Shown: positions 1 to 7,027 of the stretch, piece after piece | How the letters are laid out: each line of letters begins with the position of its first letter | How positions within the stretch are numbered: the first letter of the stretch is position 1 | Source of the DNA: Longimicrobium sp. | GTDB taxonomy: Bacteria > Gemmatimonadota > Gemmatimonadetes > Longimicrobiales > Longimicrobiaceae | DNA length: 8,270 nt | Reading direction: 5' to 3' | Assembly (NCBI GenBank): GCA_030446945.1 | Contig: JAUJMI010000145.1 | Location: forward strand, 1-8,270 | Notes under the pieces: generated by a model | What the model was told of the DNA's origin: nothing | What the model saw: only the letters and a program-made list of their open reading frames with translations | Database searches by the model: none | Made by a program: the position numbers and the translations under genes

Positions 1-1
1 G

Positions 2-982
2 ATCCCCAACGCCATCGCGCTGGGAAACTGCATGGTGCTGAAGCCGTCGGAGCTGGTGCCGCTCTCCGCGGGGCGCATCGCGGAGCTGCTGGCGGAGGCG
101 GGGCTCCCGGCCGGCGTGTTCAACGTGGTGAACGGCGGGCGCGAGGTGGTGGAAGCTGTGTGCGACCATCCGGAGATCAAGGCGGTCTCCTTTGTCGGTT
201 CGACACGGGTGGCGCAGGCCGTGTACCGGCGCGGCACCGCCAACCTGAAGCGCGTGCTGGCGCTGGGCGGGGCCAAGAACCACATCATCCTCATGCCCGA
301 CGCCGATCCCGAGATGGCGTCCAGCAACATCGCCGCCTCGATGTCCGGGTGCACGGGGCAGCGCTGCATGGCCGCTTCGGTGCTCGTCGCGGTGTCGCAC
401 ACGGATGCCATCCTGGACCGGATGGTGGAGCACGCGAGGCAGGCGGTGGCGGGGGAGAGCCTGGGGCCCGTGATCTCGGCCGAGGCGAAGGAGCGGATCG
501 AGCGCTACATCACCGAGGCGGAGGAGGCTGGTGCGCGCGTGCTGCTGGACGGGCGCAACCCCGACGTGCCCGCCGGGCGCGAGGGCGGGTTCTATGTGGG
601 CGCCACCGTGATCGACCACGTGACGCCGGAGATGAGCATCGCGCGCGAGGAGGTGTTCGGGCCCGTGCTCGCCATCGTGCGCGCCCCCGACGTGGACCGC
701 GCGATCGAGATCGAGAACCAGTCCGCGTACGGCAACGCCGCGTCCGTCTTCACCGAGAGCGGCGGCCTGGCGCGCTACGTCGCCGAGCGCGCGAGCGCCG
801 GGATGGTGGGGGTGAACGTGGGCGTACCCGTGCCGCGCGAGCCCTTTGGGTTCGGCGGCTGGAACGACTCGCGTTTCGGAGTGGGCGACCTCACGGGCCG
901 CTCCTCCATCGAGTTCTGGACGCGCTCCAAGAAGACGACGACTAAATGGAACCGGGAAGCCGGCACCAACTGGATGTCTTAG
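2..982 (+). CDS. mmsA: CoA-acylating methylmalonate-semialdehyde dehydrogenase, 5'-truncated by the window edge
   Basis: This enzyme oxidises methylmalonate or malonate semialdehyde with NAD+ and CoA to propionyl-CoA or acetyl-CoA, releasing CO2. It acts in the cytoplasm in valine, beta-alanine and pyrimidine catabolism. The reading frame is open from base 2 (IPNAIALGNCMVLKPSE, part of the NAD-binding region), so the ATG at 32 is internal. About 326 residues remain of a family length near 490; the N-terminal third lies outside the window. Visible are FVGST (NAD site), the ALGGAKNH segment typical of this subfamily (hydrolytic aldehyde dehydrogenases have ELGGK here), the nucleophile Cys in GQRCMA (codon 365-367), LGPVISAEAKERI, EEVFGPVL, and the C-terminal block PFGFGGWNDSRFG...GRSSIEFWT. 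It stands 96 bases before an AGXT2-like aminotransferase in the same direction, which supports the malonate-semialdehyde role. Substrate preference is inferred; family membership is well supported. Confidence 0.92.
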   Translation: MPNAIALGNCMVLKPSELVPLSAGRIAELLAEAGLPAGVFNVVNGGREVVEAVCDHPEIKAVSFVGSTRVAQAVYRRGTANLKRVLALGGAKNHIILMPDADPEMASSNIAASMSGCTGQRCMAASVLVAVSHTDAILDRMVEHARQAVAGESLGPVISAEAKERIERYITEAEEAGARVLLDGRNPDVPAGREGGFYVGATVIDHVTPEMSIAREEVFGPVLAIVRAPDVDRAIEIENQSAYGNAASVFTESGGLARYVAERASAGMVGVNVGVPVPREPFGFGGWNDSRFGVGDLTGRSSIEFWTRSKKTTTKWNREAGTNWMS

Positions 983-987
983 GAAGA

Positions 988-1043
988 AAGTGCCGAGTGC
1001 CAGGTGCCAAGCGCTAAGTAGCAGCACGCCGGACCTGGCACCT
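988..1043. repeat. Degenerate heptamer tandem repeat with inverted-complement end
   Basis: Directly after the dehydrogenase stop lie consecutive 7-base units: aagtgcc, gagtgcc, aggtgcc, aagcgct, then the more diverged aagtagc and agcacgc (988-1029). The run is followed by a reverse-complement copy. GTGCCAGGT at 997-1005 pairs perfectly with ACCTGGCAC at 1033-1041, leaving a 27-base loop. Transcribed, it would form a 9-bp stem in the spacer between two co-directional genes. There is no T-tract, so it is not a standard terminator. It may be an interspersed genomic repeat, or may affect relative expression or mRNA stability of the pair. Confidence 0.6.
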
Positions 1044-1078
1044 CTGTCCTCCGCCCCTTCCCGAACCCCGCCCCTTTT

Positions 1079-2443
1079 ATGTCCGAGCTGCTGACCGCAC
1101 CCGCCGAAATGCCCGCCTTCCACTACACGCCGCGGCCGTACACCGGGCCACCGCGGGAGGAGGTGCTGGCGATGCGGCGGGAGTACGTGAACCCGGCGCT
1201 GTTCACGCTCTACCGCGATCCGCTGATGATCGTCGAGGGGAAGATGCAGTACCTCTTCGACGATGCGGGGCGCCGCTACCTGGACATGTTCGCCGGGATC
1301 GTGACGGTGTCGTGCGGGCACTGCCACCCGCGCGTCGTACAGCGGATGCGGGAGCAGATGGAGACGCTTCAGCACGCCACCACCATCTACCTGCACCCGG
1401 GTATGCCGGCGCTGGCGAAGAAGCTCGCGTCCAAGATGCCGCCGGGGCTCGACGTCACCTACTTCGTCAACAGCGGAAGCGACGCCAACGACCTGGCCAT
1501 CACCATGGCCCGGCTGCACACGGGGAACACGGACGTCATCGCCGTGCGCAACGCGTACCACGGCGGCTCGCCCTCGGCGATGGGGCTGACTTCGCACCAC
1601 ACCTGGAAGTTCCCGATCCCGCAGAACCCCGGCGTGCACCACGCCATGTGCCCGGACCCTTACCGCGCCGGCAACCCGGCCGACCCGGAGGAGGTGGCGC
1701 ACCGCGCCGCCGAAGACATCCGGGAGACGATCCGCTACTCCACGCCGGGCCGCATCGCCGCCTTCATCGCGGAGCCGATCCAGGGGGTGGGCGGCGCCAC
1801 CACCGGGGCGCAGAACTACCTGCGCGAGGCGTACGCCATCGCGCGCGAGCACGGCGGGCTGTGCATCGCCGACGAGGTGCAGACCGGGTTCGGGCGCACG
1901 GGGGAGAAGTACTGGGGGTTCCAGAACTTCGGCGTGGTCCCCGACATCGTGACGATGGCCAAGGGGATCGGCAACGGCGCCCCGCTCGCCGCCGTCACCA
2001 CCACGCGCGAGATCGCGGCGACGCTGGCGCAGCGCATCCACTTCAACACCTTTGGCGGCAACCCGGTGTCGATGGCGGCCGGGCTGGCGGTGCTGGACAC
2101 GATCGACGAAGAGGGGCTCCAGGAAAACTGCCGCGTCGTCGGCGGCCGGCTGCTGGCCGGCCTGCGCGAGCTCCAGGCCCGCCATCCGCTCGTGGGCGAC
2201 GTGCGCGGGATGGGGCTGATGCTGGGCGTGGAGCTGGTGACGGACCGCGCCACCCGCGCCCCCGCCAGGGAAGCGGCGCTCCGCGTGCTGGAGGAAGCGC
2301 GCGAGATGGGCGTCCTCCTGGGCAAGGGCGGGCTGGACGGCAACGTGCTGCGCATCAAGCCGCCGATGTGCATCACCGCCGAAGACGCCGGCTTCGCGCT
2401 GGACGTGCTGGACCGGGCGCTGGGGCGCGCGGCCGAGGGGTAG
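1079..2443 (+). CDS. Class III PLP-dependent aminotransferase, AGXT2-like (beta-alanine/3-aminoisobutyrate or alanine:glyoxylate type)
   Basis: This is a 454-residue cytoplasmic fold-type I aminotransferase. The sequence follows mitochondrial AGXT2 closely along its length: YLFDDAGRRYLDMFAGIVTVS near residue 60, GHCHP, NSGSDAND (131-138), YHG (160-162) for PLP stacking, AEPIQGVGG, DEVQTGFGR with the PLP-nitrogen Asp265, TMAKGIGNG with the Schiff-base Lys295, HFNTFGGNPV, GDVRGMGLMLGVEL, and the end motif RIKPPMCIT. AGXT2 family members use alanine, beta-alanine, 3-aminoisobutyrate or dimethylarginine as amino donor, with pyruvate or glyoxylate as acceptor. Lying just behind a semialdehyde dehydrogenase, it most likely makes that enzyme's substrate from beta-alanine or 3-aminoisobutyrate (inference). 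The ATG at 1079 fits the usual N terminus, but no Shine-Dalgarno sequence precedes it: the stretch before the start is pyrimidine-rich (cccttttATG). Other class III roles (ornithine, GABA) fit the motifs less well. Confidence 0.93.
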   Translation: MSELLTAPAEMPAFHYTPRPYTGPPREEVLAMRREYVNPALFTLYRDPLMIVEGKMQYLFDDAGRRYLDMFAGIVTVSCGHCHPRVVQRMREQMETLQHATTIYLHPGMPALAKKLASKMPPGLDVTYFVNSGSDANDLAITMARLHTGNTDVIAVRNAYHGGSPSAMGLTSHHTWKFPIPQNPGVHHAMCPDPYRAGNPADPEEVAHRAAEDIRETIRYSTPGRIAAFIAEPIQGVGGATTGAQNYLREAYAIAREHGGLCIADEVQTGFGRTGEKYWGFQNFGVVPDIVTMAKGIGNGAPLAAVTTTREIAATLAQRIHFNTFGGNPVSMAAGLAVLDTIDEEGLQENCRVVGGRLLAGLRELQARHPLVGDVRGMGLMLGVELVTDRATRAPAREAALRVLEEAREMGVLLGKGGLDGNVLRIKPPMCITAEDAGFALDVLDRALGRAAEG

Positions 2444-2632
2444 CCTCACGCTGGACCCGTTGGAGTCGGCCCTGCTCCGGTGGACCACGATCCCCGGGCG
2501 TGCTTGGACGGAGGACAGAAAAATACGCAAGCCTGCCGACGGCGGAAGGCGATGAAGGGTGCGGCGGGAGCGGGCGAGGCCGTGCACACAACCTGCATGC
2601 ACCCTCCCGACATGATAGAGAACGCCCCTAAC
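2444..2632. other. Non-coding spacer before the histidine kinase, with a small inverted repeat
   Basis: This stretch of about 190 bases lies between the aminotransferase stop and the preferred kinase start. The kinase frame stays open through it from a GTG at 2480, but the translation (basic, Cys-rich, low complexity) resembles no domain. A short inverted repeat, GTGCA at 2582-2586 and TGCAC at 2598-2602, overlaps the palindrome TGCATGCA (2594-2601). It could be an operator, but this is weak. No convincing sigma-70 promoter or terminator is seen. Confidence 0.35.
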
Positions 2633-3862
2633 ATGGCGCGGCCCGCGAGCCCGGTGCACGATCCCGAGCGGCTCGCCGAGCTGCGCGCCACAGCGCTGCT
2701 GGACTCGCCCACGGAAGAGGCCTTCGACCGGCTGACCCGCCTGGCATCGAAGCTACTTCAGGCGCCGATCTCCACCGTGACGCTGGTCGATGCGGATCGG
2801 CAGTTCTACCTCAGCTGCACCGGCATCCCCGAGCCGCTCGCAAGCGCCCGTGAAACACCGATGGAGATGTCGTTCTGCAAGCACACGGTGGTGCTCGGTG
2901 AGCCGCTCATCATCCCCGACACCCGCGGCCACCCCATCGTGGGGGACAATCCCGCGATCGAGGGTTTCGGAGTGCAGGCGTATGCGGGGATTCCGCTCCT
3001 TACCCCCAGCGGCCATGCCCTCGGAACGCTGTGCGTGATGGACTTCGTCCCGCGCCAGTGGACGGAAGACCAGGTCTCCAGCCTCACCGACCTTGCCGCC
3101 GCTGTGAGCACCGAAATCGAGTTGCGGATGGACATCGCCGAGCGCACACGCGTGGAGGCGGCGCTCCACAGGGCGGTGCACATGCGCGACGAGGTGCTGG
3201 GCGTCGTGTCGCACGACCTGCGCAACCCCGTGCACACGGTGTCGCTGAGGGCGGGATTCCTGCTGGACACTCTCCCCGAGGACCCGCGGCGGGCGGCGGA
3301 GCGCAAGCAGCTCGGCATCATCCTCCGTGCCGCGGAGCAGATGGACCGGCTGATCCGCGACCTGCTGGACGTGGCGAGCATCACCTCCGGGCACCTCCCG
3401 GTGGAGCGGGGCCCGTACGACGCGGTGGGGTTGGCGCGCGCCGCCTGTGAAACGCTGCAGCCCCTGGCGCACGAACGAGAGCTCCGCTTCGAGCTCCGCA
3501 CCCCGCCCGACCCGCTTCCGGTTCTGGCCGATCCCGACCGCGTCCACCAGGTGCTCTCCAACCTGGTGGGAAACGCGATCAAGTTCACCCCGGCGGGCGG
3601 CCTCATCACGCTCCGCCTGGAAACGGGCGAGCGTGAAGCGTGCTTCTCGGTGTCCGACACCGGACCGGGGATCGCTCCGGACGACATCACGCACATCTTC
3701 GATCAGTTCTGGCAGGCCGACCGCTCCGGCCGGCATGGCGCCGGGCTCGGCCTCGCCATCGCACGCGGAATCGTGGAGGCGCACGGCGGACAGATCCGGG
3801 TGGCGAGCACGCCAGGCGCGGGCACCACCTTCACGTTCACCATCCCTCTGGCCGAGGCGTGA
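2633..3862 (+). CDS. Soluble GAF-domain sensor histidine kinase
   Basis: This is a cytoplasmic two-component sensor kinase of 409 residues from the chosen start. Order of parts: an N-terminal lead (ERLAELRATALLDSPTEEAFDRLT) typical of GAF kinases; a GAF domain at about 28-165 with SFCKHTVVLGEPLIIPDT and GTLCVMDF; a short helical linker (165-185); HisKA with the phospho-acceptor His194 in VSHDLRNP; and HATPase_c with N-box Asn314 (VGNAIKFTP), G1 Asp342 (DTGPGIA), an F-box (IFDQFWQ) and G2 (GAGLGLAI, 369-376). There is no transmembrane segment, PAS domain or receiver domain, and no response regulator gene in the window, so the partner and signal are unknown. The start is uncertain: ATG 2633 is preferred because the family-like sequence begins there and a weak AGAGA lies 11 bases upstream. 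ATG 2612, 2597, 2552 and GTG 2480 are in frame. It converges on the hydrolase gene with a 33-base gap. Confidence 0.93.
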   Translation: MARPASPVHDPERLAELRATALLDSPTEEAFDRLTRLASKLLQAPISTVTLVDADRQFYLSCTGIPEPLASARETPMEMSFCKHTVVLGEPLIIPDTRGHPIVGDNPAIEGFGVQAYAGIPLLTPSGHALGTLCVMDFVPRQWTEDQVSSLTDLAAAVSTEIELRMDIAERTRVEAALHRAVHMRDEVLGVVSHDLRNPVHTVSLRAGFLLDTLPEDPRRAAERKQLGIILRAAEQMDRLIRDLLDVASITSGHLPVERGPYDAVGLARAACETLQPLAHERELRFELRTPPDPLPVLADPDRVHQVLSNLVGNAIKFTPAGGLITLRLETGEREACFSVSDTGPGIAPDDITHIFDQFWQADRSGRHGAGLGLAIARGIVEAHGGQIRVASTPGAGTTFTFTIPLAEA

Positions 3863-3895
3863 TCTCGTGATGCCCCGTTCGCCGGGCGCGCCCAG

Positions 3896-5398
3896 TCACT
3901 GCCTGGGGGTCAACCCCTGGAGCGCCCCCTGCAGCCTGGAGCGGTATTCGGAGAGCCGGGGGTGCCGGGCCGCCTCCGCCAGCGCGAGCCCGCTCCGGTA
4001 GCTCGCCACCGCCTCGTTCAGGCGCCCCGCCTGGCTGTGCGCGTCGCCCAGGCTGATCCGGGGTTCCGGCGCGCGCGGGTAGGAGGCCGCGTTCAGCTGG
4101 AAGATGGCGGCCGCATCGTCCACGAAGCCGCGCCAGAGCATCCACTCACCGGCGGTCTCGAGCCCCGAAACGTCGAACTGCCACGCGCCGCGGGCCGTCT
4201 CGCGCAGCGTCAGGTAGCGCTGGACCGCCGCGCGCACCCCTCCGGAGCGGTACGCCGCGACGACCGCGACCCAGACGGGCGGCTTCGGCAGCGGCAGCGA
4301 GGGATCGAGCAGGTGGACGTCGAGGCCGCCCACCGCGGCGCTGTACGAGTTGGTCAACACGACCACTGCCCGGCGGGTCGTGAGGTCGAGCGCGATGTAC
4401 GACGTGTAGCCATGGGTCTCGCCGCTGTGCGCGGCGAGCAGGCTGCGGCCGCCGCGGAAGATCCCCCAGCTCAGGCCCGAGCCTTCGCCGGCCCCGCCGG
4501 CGGGGCGGTACACGCGGAGTGCGTCGCGCAGCGCGTCGTGCACGCCCAGCGTGTCCGCCGAGAGGTTGGCCCTTGCAAAGGTGAGCAGGTCGTCCACCGT
4601 CGAGCGGAGCGCCCCGGCGCCGTGGAGCGTCATCCAGCTCAGGTCGGCCTCGGGAAAGCCTCCCCGGTCGTGGCCGCGCACCCGGTGCTGGTCCATCCCC
4701 GGGGTCAGGGCGATGCCGGTGCGCGCCATGTTTAGCGGCGCGATCAGGCGCTCCCTCACCAGCTCCTCGTACGAGGTGCCTGCCCGCAGGGCCAGCGCGT
4801 GCCCCAGCAGCCCCATCCCCAGATTCGAGTATTCGGCCGACGCACCCGGGTCGCGCGGCAGCTCGTACCGGGAGAGGAACTCGTACAGCGCCTCCGCCGT
4901 GTAGCGGGCGAACGGGTCGCGGCCCTCGCTCTCCGGGATGTTGTCCGGCATCCCCGGCAGGCCCGAGCGGTGGGTCGCGAGGTCGAGAAGGGTGATCTCC
5001 TTCCCGTGGCGCGAGGGGACGCGCACGCCCCGCGGCAGCAGCCGCGCGACCGGTTCGGAGAGCCGCACCTCGCGGCGCCGCACCATGTCCGCCAGCAGGG
5101 CGCCGGTGAAGACCTTGGTGATGGACCCGATCTCGAACACGCTTTCCCCGTCCAGCGGGCGCGCTCCCGCCCCGGCACTCCCGCGCGCGAACACCCGCCG
5201 GGTGCCGTCCGCTTCCAGCAGCCCCACCACCAGCCCCACCGTGCGGCCGTCGCGCACCACGCCGTCCAGGATCGCGTGTACGCTGCTGTCGGGCGGGAAG
5301 CGGGGCTGCGCGGCCGCCGGTGCGGCGGCGCCCAGCACATGCAGCACGAGGAGCAGCAACGGCGCCACGATGCGGAGGCGATCCCGTCTCATTGGCAT
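3896..5398 (-). CDS. Exported serine hydrolase of the beta-lactamase/DD-peptidase (S12) fold with C-terminal TPR-like tail
   Basis: This is a 500-residue penicillin-binding-protein-like serine hydrolase, probably periplasmic. Residues 1-30 form a Sec signal peptide: basic MPMRRDRLR, a Leu/Val-rich core, and APAAA before Gln31 as the likely SPase I site. The catalytic domain (about 35-355) has nucleophile Ser92 and Lys95 in GSITK, Tyr190-Ser-Asn192 in AEYSNLG, and His324-Ser-Gly326 (HSGETHGY) in the place of the KTG triad, which is common in esterase, peptidase and class C-like members. THRSGLPG and GAGALRSTVDDLLTFA are also typical. Residues about 375-480 are helical and TPR-like (AAIFQLNAASYP, then SLGDAHSQAGRLNEAVASYRSGLALA). 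Substrate cannot be read from the sequence: D-Ala peptide, D-amino-acid amide, ester or beta-lactam are all possible, and antibiotic resistance should not be assumed. ATG 5398 and ATG 5392 are both possible starts; neither has a clear ribosome site. The frame stays open far upstream, but the signal peptide fixes the true N terminus. Confidence 0.92.
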   Translation of the reverse strand: MPMRRDRLRIVAPLLLLVLHVLGAAAPAAAQPRFPPDSSVHAILDGVVRDGRTVGLVVGLLEADGTRRVFARGSAGAGARPLDGESVFEIGSITKVFTGALLADMVRRREVRLSEPVARLLPRGVRVPSRHGKEITLLDLATHRSGLPGMPDNIPESEGRDPFARYTAEALYEFLSRYELPRDPGASAEYSNLGMGLLGHALALRAGTSYEELVRERLIAPLNMARTGIALTPGMDQHRVRGHDRGGFPEADLSWMTLHGAGALRSTVDDLLTFARANLSADTLGVHDALRDALRVYRPAGGAGEGSGLSWGIFRGGRSLLAAHSGETHGYTSYIALDLTTRRAVVVLTNSYSAAVGGLDVHLLDPSLPLPKPPVWVAVVAAYRSGGVRAAVQRYLTLRETARGAWQFDVSGLETAGEWMLWRGFVDDAAAIFQLNAASYPRAPEPRISLGDAHSQAGRLNEAVASYRSGLALAEAARHPRLSEYRSRLQGALQGLTPRQ

Positions 5399-5782
5399 GC
5401 GGGGTAGAGGGGCCCTGGCTAGCCCTTCAGCCAGGTTGCGTTCCAAATACGGAGCGGGCGGGAGTTTTCGCAATGGACCCGGCTCACTCCGGCCCACCGG
5501 GTTCCGGCGGGCTGGCACCCGAGCATCTTCGTCCGTGGCGGAGGCGCCACTGCCCTTCCGGGTACCCGGCTGTCCCCCGGCTCCTCTCCTGCTAGTGAGC
5601 GCCGCGCCGCCATCGTGCTCAACCGGCTGCTTTATCGCCGGCATGCGCTCCTGGCCCCGGGCATGGTGCTCCTCGGCGCCCCGGCGTAGTATCTCTGGCA
5701 AAAGGACGCGCGGAGGCGCCCAACGCCCGAGTGAAGCGCGGCGCGCCGCCCCGTCATCACCTTCAACCCTCCGCCACCTCTT
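5399..5782. other. 384-base divergent intergenic region with a 12-bp palindrome
   Basis: This lies between the divergent starts of the serine hydrolase and the P1 peptidase. Frames are open here only because of GC content; no translation looks like a protein family. It holds the possible minus-strand promoter, a perfect 12-bp palindrome CCGGGTACCCGG at 5558-5569, and a smaller inverted pair ACCCGG (5477-5482) / CCGGGT (5497-5502) with the same half-site sequence. TAGTAT at 5687-5692 could be a -10 box for the peptidase gene, about 90 bases upstream of its start, but no good -35 box is present. The shared CCGGGT half-sites could be operator sites for a regulator of both genes (inference). Confidence 0.4.
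5444..5473 (-). promoter_or_regulatory. Possible sigma-70-like promoter for the serine hydrolase
   Basis: On the minus strand, TTGCGA (5473-5468, four of six to TTGACA) is followed after 18 bases by TATTTG (5449-5444, three of six to TATAAT). A transcript would start near 5437, leaving a leader of about 40 bases before ATG 5398. The position is sensible and the site sits in a locally AT-richer patch, but both boxes are imperfect. Confidence 0.25.
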
Positions 5783-7027
5783 ATGATACGTCTCGTTCGG
5801 CTCGCCGCGGGCACGATGCTCGCCGTCCTCGCCGCAGTCCCGCTGTGCGCGCAGGGGAAGACCCGGGCGCGCGACCTGGGCGTGCCCTTTGACGGCACGC
5901 CGGGCCCGCTGAACGCCATCACCGACATCGCGGGGCTGGAGGTGGGGCACACGACGCTGATCTCGGGTGAGGGGCGGCTGCGGGTGGGGACGGGGCCGGT
6001 GCGCACCGGCGTGACGGCGATCCTGCCGCGCGGCAAGCGCAGCTCGGACCCCGTCTTCGCCGCCTGGTTCTCGCTCAACGGCAACGGCGAGATGACGGGG
6101 ACCACCTGGATCGACGAGGGCGGATTCCTGGAGGGCCCCGTGCTCATCACCAACACGCACAGCGTGGGCGTGGTGCGGGACGCGACGATCCAGTGGATGG
6201 TCCGGAACAACCCCGCCATCCTCTGGGCGCTCCCCGTCGTCGCGGAGACGTTCGACGGGCCGCTGAACGACATCAACGGCTTCCACGTGAAGCCGGAGCA
6301 CGTCTTCTCGGCGCTGGACGGCGCGCGGGGCGGCGCCGTCGACGAAGGAAGCGTCGGCGGCGGGACGGGGATGATGTGCAACGGGTTCAAGGGCGGGATC
6401 GGCACGTCGTCGCGCCGGCTGACGGCGGAGCAGGGCGGCTACACCGTGGGCGTGCTGGTGCAGTGCAACTACGGCAGCCAGTACAACCTGCGCATCGCCG
6501 GCGTCCCCGTGGCGCGGGAGATCACGGGGATGCGGCCGTGCTACGAGGGCGCGGAGCCGCCCTCCCAACCGTACATGCGCGGCGTGCCCCGCTGCGCCAC
6601 GCCGACCGCATCGGCGCGCGGCGACGAGCGCGACCTCGGCTCCATCATCATCGTGGTGGCCACCGACGCGCCGCTCCTTCCGCACCAGCTCGAGCGCGTC
6701 GTGCGGCGTGCGGCGCTCGGCCTGGCGCGCGAGGGGAGCATCGCCGGCAACGGGAGCGGCGACATCTTCGTCGCCTTCTCCACCGCGAACCCCGGCGCCG
6801 CCCGCGACACGGCGAGCGTCGCCCTCACCATGCTCCCCAACGACCGCATCGACCCCGTCTTTCAGGGCACCGTGCAGGCGACCGAGGAGGCCATCACCAA
6901 CGCCATGGTCGCCGCGCGCTCCATGAGCGGCGCCGACGGCCTGCGCGCCTACGGCCTCCCGCACGACCGCCTGCGCGAGGTCCTCGCGAAATACAACCGC
7001 CTCGCACCGACCCCGGCGCCGCGGTAG
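5783..7027 (+). CDS. Exported P1-family (DmpA/BapA-type) self-processing aminopeptidase
   Basis: This is a 414-residue N-terminal-nucleophile hydrolase of peptidase family S58 (P1). Known members cleave themselves into two chains and remove N-terminal D- or L-amino acids (DmpA) or beta-amino acids (BapA) from peptides and amides. Residues 1-23 look like a Sec signal ending LCA before Gln24; Cys22 is not in a valid lipobox, so a lipoprotein is unlikely. The mature chain opens with the family hallmark GPLNAITDIAGLEVGHTTL, then VLITNTHSVGVVRDA, GSVGGGTGMMCNGFKGGIG and DAPLLPHQLERVVRRAALGLAR, and the nucleophile region GNGSGDIFVAFSTAN. By family analogy Ser325 (codon 6755-6757) is the nucleophile, and self-cleavage falls between Gly324 and Ser325. 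The end (DPVFQGTVQATEEAI...LPHDRLREVL) is intact. ATG 5783 starts a good signal peptide but has no Shine-Dalgarno sequence (ccacctcttATG). D-, L- or beta-specificity cannot be told by eye. Confidence 0.93.
   Translation: MIRLVRLAAGTMLAVLAAVPLCAQGKTRARDLGVPFDGTPGPLNAITDIAGLEVGHTTLISGEGRLRVGTGPVRTGVTAILPRGKRSSDPVFAAWFSLNGNGEMTGTTWIDEGGFLEGPVLITNTHSVGVVRDATIQWMVRNNPAILWALPVVAETFDGPLNDINGFHVKPEHVFSALDGARGGAVDEGSVGGGTGMMCNGFKGGIGTSSRRLTAEQGGYTVGVLVQCNYGSQYNLRIAGVPVAREITGMRPCYEGAEPPSQPYMRGVPRCATPTASARGDERDLGSIIIVVATDAPLLPHQLERVVRRAALGLAREGSIAGNGSGDIFVAFSTANPGAARDTASVALTMLPNDRIDPVFQGTVQATEEAITNAMVAARSMSGADGLRAYGLPHDRLREVLAKYNRLAPTPAPR

Noticed and set aside
160..945. Plus-strand alternate-frame open frame over the dehydrogenase
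   Set aside because: Its Arg/Gly/Ala-rich low-complexity translation overlaps a recognised gene; it is a GC shadow.
1312..2631. Long alternate-frame open frame over the aminotransferase
   Set aside because: Its composition is typical of a shifted frame (Arg, Gly, Pro, His), it has no motif, and it overlaps a well-supported gene fully.
2480..2632. Upstream GTG/ATG starts extending the histidine kinase by up to 51 residues
   Set aside because: The extra segment is basic, Cys-containing and unlike any family N terminus; kinases of this type begin close to the ERLAELR lead. Not fully excluded.
2753..3784. Minus-strand open frames over the histidine kinase
   Set aside because: They are antisense to a gene with all histidine kinase motifs, and their translations match no family.
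3884..3893. Palindrome GGGCGCGCCC between the converging kinase and hydrolase genes as a terminator
   Set aside because: It is a loopless 10-bp palindrome that cannot form a good hairpin and has no T-tract; likely chance in GC-rich DNA.
3896..5398. Reading the serine hydrolase as an antibiotic-resistance beta-lactamase
   Set aside because: It shares the fold and SxxK/YxN residues, but the HSG third motif and TPR-like tail fit the broad S12 peptidase/esterase group; resistance cannot be inferred.
5419..5622. Small minus-strand open frame of 67 codons in the divergent gap
   Set aside because: It has no recognisable domain, no signal peptide and no ribosome site, and lies in a region of generally open GC-rich frames.
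5783..5860. Lipobox in the P1 peptidase signal peptide (Cys22)
   Set aside because: The residue before Cys is Leu and the one before that is Pro; lipoboxes need Ala, Gly or Ser at -1. Cleavage after LCA by SPase I is more likely.
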